Shown here: piece by piece, positions 1 to 8,185 of the stretch
Layout: each line of letters starts with the position of its first letter
Numbering within the stretch: the first letter of the stretch is position 1
Assembly: GCA_035649435.1 (NCBI GenBank)
Contig: DASRJO010000150.1
Coordinates: 1 to 36,982, forward strand
DNA length: 36,982 nucleotides
Source: DASRJW01 sp035649435
Lineage (GTDB): Bacteria; Krumholzibacteriota; Krumholzibacteriia; G020349025
Direction of reading: 5' to 3'
Translations under genes and position numbers: made by a program
The notes under the pieces: model-generated
Databases searched by the model: none
What the model was told of the DNA's origin: nothing
The model's input: only the letters and a program-made list of their open reading frames with translations

Positions 1-655
1 TCAGGTGTTCCTGCAGGAAGGCATTCATCGCCGCCACGCGCCCGCGCACCAACCGGTACGAGTTGCGCACCCGGCTGCGGAAAACGAGGCTGATGCAGAC
101 GAGCACCGGCAGCACCAGATTGGCCACCAGCGCCAGCCGCCAATCGAGCAGGAACATGGCGATGACGATGCCGACCAAGGTGAGCAGGTCACCGAAGATG
201 GCGACGACGCCGGTCGTGAACAGCTCGTTCAAGGTCTGCACGTCGCCCATGACCCGGGTCATCAGGCGCCCGACCGGATTGCGATCGTAGAAGGCGAGAT
301 CGAGCCGGACCAGATGCCGCATCACCCGCGAGCGCAGATCGAACATGATTTGCTGCCCGACCCATTGCATGACGTAGAACTGTGCGTATTCCAGCATGAA
401 GTCGAGCAGCACGACGGCAAGAAAGAGCAGCGCCACGGTGTGCAGGCCGCCGAGATCGCCGACCCGGATGTAGTCGTCGATGGCGACCTTGGTCAAGTAA
501 GGCCCTGCCAGCGCCAGCAGCGAGTTGACGAACAGCAGCACCACGGCCAGCGCCACCCAGCGTGTGTACGGCCGCAGGTGTGCCAGCAGCCGCCGCAGCA
601 GCTCGCGGTCGAAGTTGCGTCCGGCGCCGTCGTCTTCGGGGGCTTCGGTGCTCAG
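1..655 (-). CDS. ABC exporter half-transporter, second subunit (N-terminal permease part, cut by window edge)
   Basis: Only the first 218 residues are visible; the ATPase domain lies outside the window. The visible part is an ABC type-1 exporter membrane domain: a short acidic N-terminus (STEAPEDDGAG), hydrophobic helices (WVALAVVLLFVNSLLALAGP, then VALLFLAVVLLDFML), and the conserved loop RLDLAFYDRNPVGRLMTRVMGDVQTLNELF that is typical of this fold. No ATG, GTG or TTG sits at the expected place. The best start is a CTG at 655-653 that overlaps the TGA stop of the upstream gene (CTGA) and has CAGGAG five bases before it, giving MSTEA. It follows another half-transporter that has a degenerate catalytic site, so the two probably form a heterodimer in the inner membrane. 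Substrate is unknown. The family is certain; the CTG start is an inference. Confidence 0.85.
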   Translation of the reverse strand, partial: MSTEAPEDDGAGRNFDRELLRRLLAHLRPYTRWVALAVVLLFVNSLLALAGPYLTKVAIDDYIRVGDLGGLHTVALLFLAVVLLDFMLEYAQFYVMQWVGQQIMFDLRSRVMRHLVRLDLAFYDRNPVGRLMTRVMGDVQTLNELFTTGVVAIFGDLLTLVGIVIAMFLLDWRLALVANLVLPVLVCISLVFRSRVRNSYRLVRGRVAAMNAFLQEHL

Positions 656-2508
656 CGATTCTCCTGTTGCAGATCGCGTTCGAGTTCTTCGCGCAGCATT
701 TGCTTGCGCACGAGACGGGCATAGTACCCTCCGCGCTGCTGCAGCTCGTCGTGCGTGCCGCTTTCGACGATGCGCCCCTCGTCGAGGACGACGACGCGGT
801 CGGCGGTGCGCACGGTGGAGACTCGATGCGCGACGATCAGCGTCGTGCGCGTGCGCATGATGCCGCGCAGCTGGGAGAGAATGCGTTCCTCCGTGTCGGT
901 ATCCACACTCGACAGGCAGTCGTCGAGGAGCAGGATTGCCGGATCGCGCAGCACGGCGCGCGCGATGGCGGTGCGCTGCTTCTGGCCGCCGGACAAGGTG
1001 ATGCCGCGCTCGCCGAGCATGGTGTCGAAGCCCTGGGGAAAGCGCCGCACGGCTTCGTTGAGTTGTGCGACATCGGCCGCGGCGGCGAGGAGTGCCAGGC
1101 GCCCGGCCGCATCGCCGCTGGCGGTGTTGGCCGAGTCTGCTACGGGGGCGACGGATTCGCCATCTCCGAGTCCGCTTGGCGCCGCCGTCGCAAGCGGCTC
1201 GCCGTCTTGCGCGCCGAAGGCGATGTTGGCACCGAGGGTGTCGCTGAACAGAAACGTGTCCTGGGGCACGATGCCGATGTGGCCCCGCAGCCAAGCGAGC
1301 GGCACCTGGCGCACGTCGTGGCCGTCCACGCTCACCACGCCGGAGGTCGTGTCGTAGAGCCGCGCGACGAGCGCCAGCAGAGTGCTCTTCCCCGCCCCCG
1401 TCGGTCCCACGAGCGCCACCGTCTCGCCGCTTCGGACCTCGAGATCGATGTCGTGCAGCACCGGGGTATCGGGCCGGTAGGAGAAGCTCGCGTGTTGCAG
1501 CGCGATTTCGCCGCGCATGGGCCCCACGGGTGCGGGGATCTCGGGATCCACGAGCGTCGGAACGGTGTGGAGGATGGTGTTGATGCGGCTCATGCTTGCG
1601 GCGCCTCGTTCGAGCAAGTTCATCACCCAGCCGATCGAGATCATCGGCCAGGTGAGCCGGGTCAGATAGGCATTGAAGGCAACGAAATCACCGATGCTGA
1701 TGGCGCCGCGCACGATCTGTTGGCCGCCGATCCAGAGCGTCAGAATGGCGCCGGCGCCGACGATGAGCGCCATCGACGGGAAGAACAGGCCCCACGCCCG
1801 CACCAGACGCAGATTCCGGCGCACGAGCTCACGCGCATCCTCCTGAAAGTTGCGCAACTCATTGTCTTCTTGCGCGTAAGACTGCACCACGCGAATCCCA
1901 GCCAAGGTTTCCTGCACGCGCGCTGAAAGACGCGATTCCTGCTCCTGCGCCACCAAGGTGCGCTCGTGCACCTTGCGCCCCAGCTTGCGCACCACGATGG
2001 CCAGAGCCGCCATGGGCAAGGTGGCGAAGAGCGTGAGCTTGAGATCGATGAGGCTCATGAGAACCATGCTCGACGTCACGGTCAAGATGGTGGTGGCGCT
2101 GTACATGAAGGCTGGCCCCACGACCGATCGCACCGCCTCCAGGTCGGAGCTCGCACGCGTCATGAGATCGCCGGTGCGACTCTTGTCGTAGAAGGACGGC
2201 GGCAGGCGCAGCAGGTGATCGAAGAGATCGCGGCGCAGCTCGTATTCGATTTGCCGCGAAGCGCCGATGAGATCGCGGCGCATGCGGAAGCGAAAATAAC
2301 CCTGCACCAGGACGGCGGCGACGATGGCGAGACAGTAGGGCCCGAGCAAAGACTGTCGCTCCGGCGCGCGCAGGACGTCGACGGCGGCACCCAAGAGCCA
2401 TGGCACCACCTGTCCGATGCCAGCCGTGCACAGGATCCAAACGGAGCCGATCCAGAAGGCGGTCCGGTAGCGGACGAGATAGGGACGCAGCGTCGAGAAG
2501 GCGCGAAT
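652..2508 (-). CDS. ABC exporter half-transporter, first subunit, with degenerate catalytic site
   Basis: About 618 residues with an N-terminal six-helix membrane domain and a C-terminal ATPase domain. Walker A GPTGAGKST is near 368-376, the Q-loop is PQDTFLF, the signature LSGGQ is near 505-509, Walker B ILLLDD is near 524-530 and the switch His is near 561. The residue after the Walker B Asp, normally the catalytic Glu, is Asp (LLDDCLSSVD). This is known in the degenerate subunit of heterodimeric exporters such as TM287/288, and it agrees with the overlapping second half-transporter downstream. An Ala/Gly/Asp-rich insertion of about 40 residues follows the ANIAFG motif (near 432-473). The start is unusual: the only canonical in-frame candidate is GTG at 2628, inside the upstream gene, whereas an ATT at 2508 has GGAGG seven bases before it and gives the expected N-terminus (RAFSTLRPYLVRYR). 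Family certain; start uncertain. Confidence 0.9.
   Translation of the reverse strand: MRAFSTLRPYLVRYRTAFWIGSVWILCTAGIGQVVPWLLGAAVDVLRAPERQSLLGPYCLAIVAAVLVQGYFRFRMRRDLIGASRQIEYELRRDLFDHLLRLPPSFYDKSRTGDLMTRASSDLEAVRSVVGPAFMYSATTILTVTSSMVLMSLIDLKLTLFATLPMAALAIVVRKLGRKVHERTLVAQEQESRLSARVQETLAGIRVVQSYAQEDNELRNFQEDARELVRRNLRLVRAWGLFFPSMALIVGAGAILTLWIGGQQIVRGAISIGDFVAFNAYLTRLTWPMISIGWVMNLLERGAASMSRINTILHTVPTLVDPEIPAPVGPMRGEIALQHASFSYRPDTPVLHDIDLEVRSGETVALVGPTGAGKSTLLALVARLYDTTSGVVSVDGHDVRQVPLAWLRGHIGIVPQDTFLFSDTLGANIAFGAQDGEPLATAAPSGLGDGESVAPVADSANTASGDAAGRLALLAAAADVAQLNEAVRRFPQGFDTMLGERGITLSGGQKQRTAIARAVLRDPAILLLDDCLSSVDTDTEERILSQLRGIMRTRTTLIVAHRVSTVRTADRVVVLDEGRIVESGTHDELQQRGGYYARLVRKQMLREELERDLQQENR
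653..666 (-). promoter_or_regulatory. Ribosome binding site supporting a CTG start
   Basis: On the minus strand CAGGAG (666-661) is followed after five bases by CTG (655-653). The CTG shares two bases with the TGA stop of the preceding half-transporter gene. I see no in-frame ATG nearby, so this site decides the start I chose. Confidence 0.5.
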
Positions 2509-2520
2509 CGCTTCACCTCC
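2506..2520 (-). promoter_or_regulatory. Strong ribosome binding site preceding an ATT start
   Basis: GGAGGTG (2520-2514) is followed by ATT (2508-2506), seven bases after GGAGG. The GTG inside this element (2516) opens a different frame that does not encode the transporter. The ATT frame begins exactly where the membrane domain should begin. Confidence 0.45.
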
Positions 2521-2579
2521 GGTTGCGGGCGCTATCGTAGCACGCGGTCCGGAGAGGGAGCGTTGTGGGAGGCGCGCTG

Positions 2580-3764
2580 CTAGCGCACTGCGGCAGGCAC
2601 TGGATGGCGGGCGAGCAGGAAGATCCACGCATGCGACTCGAGCCGCGGCTCGAGTCGGCGCAAGGCCTCGATGACGGCGGGATCGAAGCGTGTGCCGGCG
2701 CCGAGCGCCAGAGCCTCGATGCCCACATGCAGCCGGCGCGGTCGTCGATTCGGGTCGGAAGCCATCAAGATGTCGAGAGCATCGGCAACCGCGAGGCAGC
2801 GCGCGGCACGCGGAATGTCACGCTCGGCACTCTGCGGCGGCTCGAGACCATCCCAGCGCGTGCGCTGGTGGCGCAGGATGTCGATCACCGGCTGCACATC
2901 ACCGAGCGTGCGCAAGGGCTCCCAGATCGAGTCGTGACTCGTGTCGGGGCTCTCGGGCGCGGTGTCGAGTGCGCAGGCTTCGCCGGCGTGCAAGGATGTC
3001 GTGCCCAGAGCGGCGGCACCGTGCAGGTACGATGCCCAGTGCAGCGCCTCCAGCTCCTCGGCACAGAGCCCCATCTCCTGCCCGAGCAACAATGCGAGCA
3101 AGCGCACACGCACCGAGTGACCGTTCTGGCTGGACGCGCGCGCCTCGAGCGCGCTCACGAAGGCGGCCAGCAACGTCGTGAAGTCGTGTTTCGCTCGTGC
3201 CTCGCTCGCCAGGTTGCCCGCGCGCAGACACTGCAACGGCGCGGCCCATGGCAACGACGGCGCCAGTGGCTGAAAGAATGCGAGCAGATCCGCCGACACA
3301 CCTTCCGCTGCCCCGGCCGGATGGCCGCTCTGCGGGCGAAGCAGCGCCCGCATGTCCGCCATGAAATTCATCACGCGGGCATCGGTCTCCTCGATCGACC
3401 CCGAGGTCGGGTAGCCGAACGTGTACAGTGTGGTTCCCGTCCCGCCCCCACCCGGTCCCTGTCGCGCCAGGCGAACCTTCAACGGACATTTTTCGGCGAG
3501 GGATTCGGGTGCGTCGACCTCGGGGCGCATGAGGTAACTGCGGCGCTTGCGACAACGGTCGAAGGCACGCGCATCGCGCTGCTCGCAACCGACGCAGGCT
3601 GGTCCCAAGGCCAGACGCTCACCGTGATGGGCGCCCGAGTTCCAGATCTCGAGCGAGACCTGCACCGCCCGCGACAAGACGGCCGCGAGGTGTTCCCGAC
3701 GCGGCGCCGTGGAGAGTTCTTGGAGGATTGGCTCGGTCTTCAACGGGGTCCCTCGAGGGCTCAT
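2580..3764 (-). CDS. Degenerate HD-GYP-like protein with Cys-rich N-terminal domain
   Basis: 394 residues from the ATG at 3764; a TTG at 3848 is an alternative start. The C-terminal half (about 210-370) follows the HD-GYP phosphodiesterase plan: NGHSVRVRLLALLLG at about 215, a LASYLH-type helix, RHQRTRWDG at about 298, the VADALD helix at about 326 and FDPAVIEAL at about 360. The catalytic landmarks are damaged: the LHDIGK segment reads LHGAAA, so the metal-binding Asp is absent, and the GYP triplet is missing. A c-di-GMP hydrolase activity is therefore unlikely, and a binding or scaffold role is possible. The N-terminal half has four Cys residues (CVGC, DRC, KCP) in a possible GAF/PocR-like sensor. 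The gene is divergent from the Omp85 gene and ends 71 bases before the ABC exporter start. The distant family match is fairly clear; function is unknown. Confidence 0.6.
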   Translation of the reverse strand: MSPRGTPLKTEPILQELSTAPRREHLAAVLSRAVQVSLEIWNSGAHHGERLALGPACVGCEQRDARAFDRCRKRRSYLMRPEVDAPESLAEKCPLKVRLARQGPGGGGTGTTLYTFGYPTSGSIEETDARVMNFMADMRALLRPQSGHPAGAAEGVSADLLAFFQPLAPSLPWAAPLQCLRAGNLASEARAKHDFTTLLAAFVSALEARASSQNGHSVRVRLLALLLGQEMGLCAEELEALHWASYLHGAAALGTTSLHAGEACALDTAPESPDTSHDSIWEPLRTLGDVQPVIDILRHQRTRWDGLEPPQSAERDIPRAARCLAVADALDILMASDPNRRPRRLHVGIEALALGAGTRFDPAVIEALRRLEPRLESHAWIFLLARHPVPAAVR

Positions 3765-3935
3765 GAGGCTCGCGAGCAAGCTTCCCGGCCGGAAAAGGAA
3801 CTGGTGCTTTCCCGAGATCCGGAATGCAGTCTGCAAGGACGGAGCCAAGGCGAACGAGGACAGGGAAGACTTGGTTCCAGAGGTCCCGCGCGCTTAACTT
3901 CGATAGGGATCGGCCCGGGTCGTCTGGAGCCCCAC
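3765..3935. other. Divergent intergenic region
   Basis: 171 bases between the HD-GYP-like gene (minus) and the Omp85 gene (plus); both promoters should be here. I do not see a convincing -35/-10 pair in either direction. The only clear signal is GGAG at 3926-3929 ahead of the Omp85 GTG start. Confidence 0.4.
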
Positions 3936-5516
3936 GTGCGCTTGTGTTCGATGGCTATCTGTTGGGTCTTGGTCGCGTGCGCGGGGCGGGCCTGGGGCCG
4001 AGAACCCGATTGGGAGGCCATGCGTGGGCTCCCCATCGTGGCCATCGACATCGACGCCGCCGAGGTGTTCGACCCGCGGCGGCCGGGCGAGAATCTCTTC
4101 CTCTTCAACTGGGTGAACGCGCTGCACATCCGGACGCGCGAGAGCGTCATCCGGCGTGAGTTCCTCTTCGCCGTCGGCGAGCCCTTCGATCCGCTGCGAT
4201 GTGACGAGAGCGAGCGCAACCTGCGCGGGCTCGGCATCTTCCAGGACGCTCGGATCGAAGTCCAGGCGGTGGAGGGCGGCGTGCGCTTGCTCGTGCTCAC
4301 CTCGGACCGTTGGTCGATGCGCTTGGTCACCGATCTGTCGAAGGAAGGCGACATCTATCGTGTGCGGCTGGGCCTCGAGAACATCAACTTTCTCGGGCGT
4401 GGCGGTTTGTTCGGGGGCAACGTGGTCGCCTCCAACGACGTGGATGCCGCCCAGATCTTCTTCGCCGAACGCCGCTTGTTCGGCAGCCGCTGGCAGACAG
4501 GCTACGGCTATGGCAGCGACGGTCTCGTCGTCGTCAACGATGCGAACCTCGGGCGGCCGTATTTTTCCGAGCTGGTGCACTGGACGTCGGACCTGAACTA
4601 TCGCACGGTTCGCGGCGAGCGGCGCGTCTTCTACGATGACGCCATGGTCGACAGCCTCGATCTCGACGAGACCGTTGCCGAGGCTTTTGGCGCCGGTCAT
4701 GCGCACGGTCCCACACGCACGCGCTTCGGGTTGCTGTACTCGCAGCGCGGACTGAATCGGGCGATCGAAGCGCAACAATCAGCGCTCGGCGTGTGCTGGG
4801 GAGCGCTGCAGCGTCGCTACCGTCAGGTGCAGAACGTCGATCGCTACAGCACCAGCGAAGACATCTCGGCCGGCTGGAGCGTGCAGGTGGGTCTCGGCGC
4901 CGACCTCGAAGCACTCGGGGCCGACGCGAATCGACCACTCTGGCGCGCCGATGCCACGATCGCCACTTTTCTCGGCGAACATGGCCTCGTGGGTCTGCAG
5001 GTTCGGCACCACGCCTTTGCCGGCGACCAGGCGGTGGAGAACGGCCGCGTTCAGAGCGTGCTGTACGGTTTTTGGCAACCGATCGCGGCGCAGACTCTCT
5101 GCTGGAACGTCGGGTTCTCGGCGCTTCTGCGCGAGCCGGAATCCATGCGCTTCGTCCTCGGCGGCGACAACAGTCTGCGCGGTTACCCGGCGCGCTTCGA
5201 CACCGGAACTCGCGTCTTCCACGCCAACCTCGAGCACCGGTTGTTCACGCCGGTGCGTGTCGCGTTCCTCGGATTGGGCGCCGCGTTGTTCGTGGACGCC
5301 GGTCAAGCCTGGGAAGCGAACGAACCCTTCACTCTCGGCGGCACGCACGTGGGTGGTGGTGCGGGGATCCGGATCGGCAACCGCAAGTCGGGGACGAGCA
5401 TTTTTCGCATCGACTTTGCCTTCGGCCGCAACTCGTACGAGGTGTCGCTTTCGAGCGGCAGCTTCTTCGGTGCCGCGCGCGACTTCGAATTCCCGGATCC
5501 GAGTCTCATCCGCTGA
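3936..5516 (+). CDS. Omp85/BamA-TamA superfamily outer-membrane beta-barrel protein
   Basis: 526 residues. The GTG at 3936 is chosen because GGAG lies about six bases upstream and it gives a signal peptide (MRLCSMAICWVLVACAGRAWG) with a basic second residue; an ATG at 3951 is the alternative but has no ribosome site. After the signal comes one POTRA-like module (about 50-115: HIRTRESVIRREFLFAVGEP, then SERNLRGLGIFQDARIEV). The rest is a predicted beta-barrel ending in phenylalanine-rich strands. The family's signature loop LRGYPAR is at 414-420, followed by the final strands with VDAGQAW. True BamA proteins are longer and carry five POTRA domains; this one has room for about one or two. It is therefore a shorter Omp85 relative such as a TamA/D15-like or two-partner-type translocator. 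It is the only convincing plus-strand gene and has no partner gene beside it to suggest a substrate. Confidence 0.85.
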   Translation: MRLCSMAICWVLVACAGRAWGREPDWEAMRGLPIVAIDIDAAEVFDPRRPGENLFLFNWVNALHIRTRESVIRREFLFAVGEPFDPLRCDESERNLRGLGIFQDARIEVQAVEGGVRLLVLTSDRWSMRLVTDLSKEGDIYRVRLGLENINFLGRGGLFGGNVVASNDVDAAQIFFAERRLFGSRWQTGYGYGSDGLVVVNDANLGRPYFSELVHWTSDLNYRTVRGERRVFYDDAMVDSLDLDETVAEAFGAGHAHGPTRTRFGLLYSQRGLNRAIEAQQSALGVCWGALQRRYRQVQNVDRYSTSEDISAGWSVQVGLGADLEALGADANRPLWRADATIATFLGEHGLVGLQVRHHAFAGDQAVENGRVQSVLYGFWQPIAAQTLCWNVGFSALLREPESMRFVLGGDNSLRGYPARFDTGTRVFHANLEHRLFTPVRVAFLGLGAALFVDAGQAWEANEPFTLGGTHVGGGAGIRIGNRKSGTSIFRIDFAFGRNSYEVSLSSGSFFGAARDFEFPDPSLIR

Positions 5517-5570
5517 TCCGCCTCCCCGAGTTCGCGCACAGGACGGGGCAGCGGCCACGTGCGGGAGCGG

Positions 5571-6389
5571 TCAGGGATAGTCACGGTGCGCGAACACGAG
5601 GATGGATGCGGCGAGCGCCAAGCAGGATCCCCCGCTGAGCCATAACAAAGCCGTAGGAATCGATGGCACCGCGAGCGTTCCGAGCGCCACGAGCGGCAAA
5701 CCGGTATCCGGCGCGAGCGCTGCCAGATGGAAGCGCACGGTGAAGTTGCGGATGAGCCCTGGCAAGAACGGGATCGCCGATTCCCAGCCGAACGCGAGAA
5801 AAATGCCGATGAGCCCGGGCCGCCGTGAGATCAGCCCAACCAAAGTGAACAGCGCACCGTAGGCGAAAGCCCCCACGACCAGCGTCAGGAGGTAGCTCGG
5901 GATCTGGAGCAAGGTCGCTCCGGCGGAGTCGAAGCCATCGGCGGCCAGCAGCAGGAGCGCTGCGCCGATCCACGAGACCCCGAGCAGGATGCTGCAGATG
6001 AGCCAGGCACCGAGGGCCTTGCCGAGGAGGAGCGATCCACGCGACAGCGGGCGCACCAGCAAGTACGACAAGGTCCCGGTTTCGACCTCTCGGGCGACGA
6101 GGCCGGCGCCGAGCAGGAGCGGGAGCACCACCAACAGCACGCGCACGAAGCCGACGAAGAACAGCGGCACGATGTCGACGCCGCGTGGCAGCACCGGATC
6201 GAGCCAGCCGAAATCGATCGTCTTGAGCATTGCGACGAGAATCGCAAGCAGAACGGGTAGCGCCGCCAGGACCACTGGCGCCCGCAAACGTCGCCGGCGC
6301 CAGAAGAGCCGCCATTCGAGCATCATCGCCGCCGCGACGTCGTGCCGTCGCAACTTCGCGCCCGACCACGCGGGGGTCAAGACTCGCAT
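5571..6389 (-). CDS. ABC-2 type permease (last gene of a four-gene export operon)
   Basis: 272 residues with about six membrane segments, for example APVVLAALPVLLAILVAML, VLLVVLPLLLGAGL, AWLICSILLGVSWIGAALLLL and a last one near the C-terminus. The motif GAGLVAREVETGTLSYLLVRPL is characteristic of ABC-2 permeases, in which helix 2 is followed by the E-x-G-T-l loop. The ATG at 6389 has AGGAG seven bases upstream and lies nine bases after the stop of the ATPase gene, so the two should be translated together. It is probably the permease partner of the 6399-7319 ATPase in the inner membrane. The transported substrate cannot be told from sequence. The gene converges on the Omp85 gene across a 54-base gap in which I see no good terminator. 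Confidence 0.85.
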   Translation of the reverse strand: MRVLTPAWSGAKLRRHDVAAAMMLEWRLFWRRRRLRAPVVLAALPVLLAILVAMLKTIDFGWLDPVLPRGVDIVPLFFVGFVRVLLVVLPLLLGAGLVAREVETGTLSYLLVRPLSRGSLLLGKALGAWLICSILLGVSWIGAALLLLAADGFDSAGATLLQIPSYLLTLVVGAFAYGALFTLVGLISRRPGLIGIFLAFGWESAIPFLPGLIRNFTVRFHLAALAPDTGLPLVALGTLAVPSIPTALLWLSGGSCLALAASILVFAHRDYP

Positions 6390-6398
6390 CCTTCTCTC

Positions 6399-7319
6399 CT
6401 ACCGCACCAGGTATTCGAACACCGACTGCAGGTCGTCGTCCAAGGGCTGCACTTCTTCGATGCCGAGGCTGCCTTCGTATCCGAGCTGGGTCATCTTGGC
6501 GAAGAACACGTCGGCGTGCGCGGTCTCGACCACGAGGACATCGGGCTCGTCGGTGAAACGCATGCCGCTCACGGCGCCGAGCTCCATCAGGCGAGCAGCG
6601 AGGCGGTGCGGTTCGCGGCAGCGCAAGCGCACGCGCCGGGCACGGTCCTCGATGAGATCGCGGATTTCGTGCACTTCGCCGTGCGCGAGGACCCGCCCCT
6701 GGTGCAGCAGCAGGATGTGCGGTGTCATCTGCTCGACCTCGTGCAGGATGTGACTCGACACCAGCACCGTGTGTCCTTCGCGCCCCAGCTCGACGACGAG
6801 ATCCATCGTCTCGCGCCGCCCGATCGGATCCATCCCGTTCAAGGGCTCGTCGAGGAGGAGGACTTCGGGAGCCAGTGCCAGCGCTTGCGCCAGCTTGGCG
6901 CGCTGACGCATGCCTTTGGAGAACGCGGCCATGGGTTTGCGCAGCTTCGGCTCGAGCCCGACGCGTTCCAAGGCCTCTTCGGCCTTGCGCGACGCGTCGA
7001 CTCCGACGAGACCCGACAAGCGCAACATCGACGCGATGAACTCCGGGGCGGAGAGCTCCGGATAGATGCTGTCGGTCTCGGGGCAGTACCCGACACGCCG
7101 GAATAGGTCCGGGTTGCCCCACGGATCGGTGCCGAGGATGCGAACGGCGCCGCGGCTCGGCCGAATCTGCGCCGTGAGGATCTTGAGCAAGGTCGATTTG
7201 CCGGCGCCGTTCGGACCCAAGAGTCCGGTGACACCGGGCTCGAGCGTGAAGCTCGCGCCCGAGAGCCCGATGACCTCGCCATACCAAAGCGACACGTCCT
7301 GCACTTCGAGCGTGGGCAT
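6399..7319 (-). CDS. ABC transporter ATPase (second of two in operon)
   Basis: 306 residues from the ATG at 7319, which has GGAGG upstream and shares one base with the upstream stop (TGATG). Walker A GPNGAGKST is at 35-43, the signature reads FSKGMRQR, Walker B with the catalytic Glu is LLLDEPLNGMDP, and the switch segment is VLVSSHILHEVE. The C-terminal 80 residues form the accessory domain typical of NatA/CcmA-like ATPases that pair with ABC-2 permeases. An open frame continues upstream to 7697 but only as antisense-like sequence over the neighbouring permease gene. The ATPase should power the permease at 5571-6389. Confidence 0.9.
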   Translation of the reverse strand: MPTLEVQDVSLWYGEVIGLSGASFTLEPGVTGLLGPNGAGKSTLLKILTAQIRPSRGAVRILGTDPWGNPDLFRRVGYCPETDSIYPELSAPEFIASMLRLSGLVGVDASRKAEEALERVGLEPKLRKPMAAFSKGMRQRAKLAQALALAPEVLLLDEPLNGMDPIGRRETMDLVVELGREGHTVLVSSHILHEVEQMTPHILLLHQGRVLAHGEVHEIRDLIEDRARRVRLRCREPHRLAARLMELGAVSGMRFTDEPDVLVVETAHADVFFAKMTQLGYEGSLGIEEVQPLDDDLQSVFEYLVR

Positions 7320-8185
7320 CAAGATCCTCCCACCACGTCTACCGCTCGCACGCGCCGGAGGAGTAGCGCGATCGCGCCGGCGATCATCAGGAACAGCATC
7401 ACGAGCGCCGCCCACGGCGATAGCTCGTAGGGCGGCTCGGCGCGGAACATCCAGCTGCACACCTGGTCGAGGAGCGAATCGAGCGACAGGAGGCGCCAGT
7501 TGTCGTTGTGCGTGAGCCCGGTGAGGATGTCGGCGGCGGCCATGGGGAGAAGCAACACGGCGACCAGCTGTCCGCTCGCAAGGCGCGGGCTGGAGGTCAT
7601 GCTGGACACGGCCAAGGTCAAGCTGGTGAGGCTCGCGACGAGCAGCGTCGAGTAGCCCATGATCGCGAACGGCAAGTGCGGCTCGTCCCGCAGCCACTCG
7701 AGGCTCGCCGTGGCCACGCTCTTGAGGACGAGGAGGAGGATCGCCGGCACCCAGGTCACGAGCGACAGCAGCAACAACATCGGCACGGCCTTGCCGGCAA
7801 GGTAATCGGGCACGCGCAGCGGACGCGCCAGATAGATCTGCAGGGCGCGATAGCGCCGGTCGAGGGCGATGACCTCGGCACCGGCGGCGAGGCAGAGCAT
7901 GTACTGCAGCAGGCGCTGGCGCATGAGGAAGAACTTCATCGTCCGGCCATCCAAGCTCACGAACGGAATGTCGCGCAGGAAGCCCAGGGCACCTTCCCGC
8001 GGCATGGTTTCGAGGTAGAGGATTCCGAGATAGGCGATGACGAACAGGCCGGAGACGAGGAGCAGAACGCGCACGCCGCGCCGGCGCAGCGCGACACGCA
8101 GCTGCGCCGCACCGAGTACGAAGGACGGGGGGCGATTCGAGCGTGTGCCTTGCCAGTGACGATAGGAAACGTCATGGATCGGCAT
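7319..8185 (-). CDS. ABC-2 type permease (first permease of the operon)
   Basis: 288 residues from the ATG at 8185 (MPIHDVSYRHWQGTR). The frame is open further upstream, to 8395, but that stretch lies over the ATPase gene and does not look like protein. Membrane segments are visible at VLLLVSGLFVIAYLGILYL, LLLLSLVTWVPAILLLVL, MGYSTLLVASLTSLTLAV, VAVLLLPMAAADIL and the final WAALVMLFLMIAGAIALLL. The MPIHD...YRHW opening is common in permeases of this kind encoded beside NatA-like ATPases. It overlaps the upstream ATPase by 14 bases and the downstream ATPase by one base, which indicates tight translational coupling. Confidence 0.85.
   Translation of the reverse strand: MPIHDVSYRHWQGTRSNRPPSFVLGAAQLRVALRRRGVRVLLLVSGLFVIAYLGILYLETMPREGALGFLRDIPFVSLDGRTMKFFLMRQRLLQYMLCLAAGAEVIALDRRYRALQIYLARPLRVPDYLAGKAVPMLLLLSLVTWVPAILLLVLKSVATASLEWLRDEPHLPFAIMGYSTLLVASLTSLTLAVSSMTSSPRLASGQLVAVLLLPMAAADILTGLTHNDNWRLLSLDSLLDQVCSWMFRAEPPYELSPWAALVMLFLMIAGAIALLLRRVRAVDVVGGS

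Noticed and set aside
2565..3935. N-terminal extension of the Omp85 frame back to 2565
   Set aside because: It is antisense to the HD-GYP-like gene and would hide the signal peptide. The GTG at 3936 has its own ribosome site.
3849..3935. TTGGTT and TTAACT as a promoter for the Omp85 gene
   Set aside because: Each hexamer matches the consensus at only three positions; not reliable.
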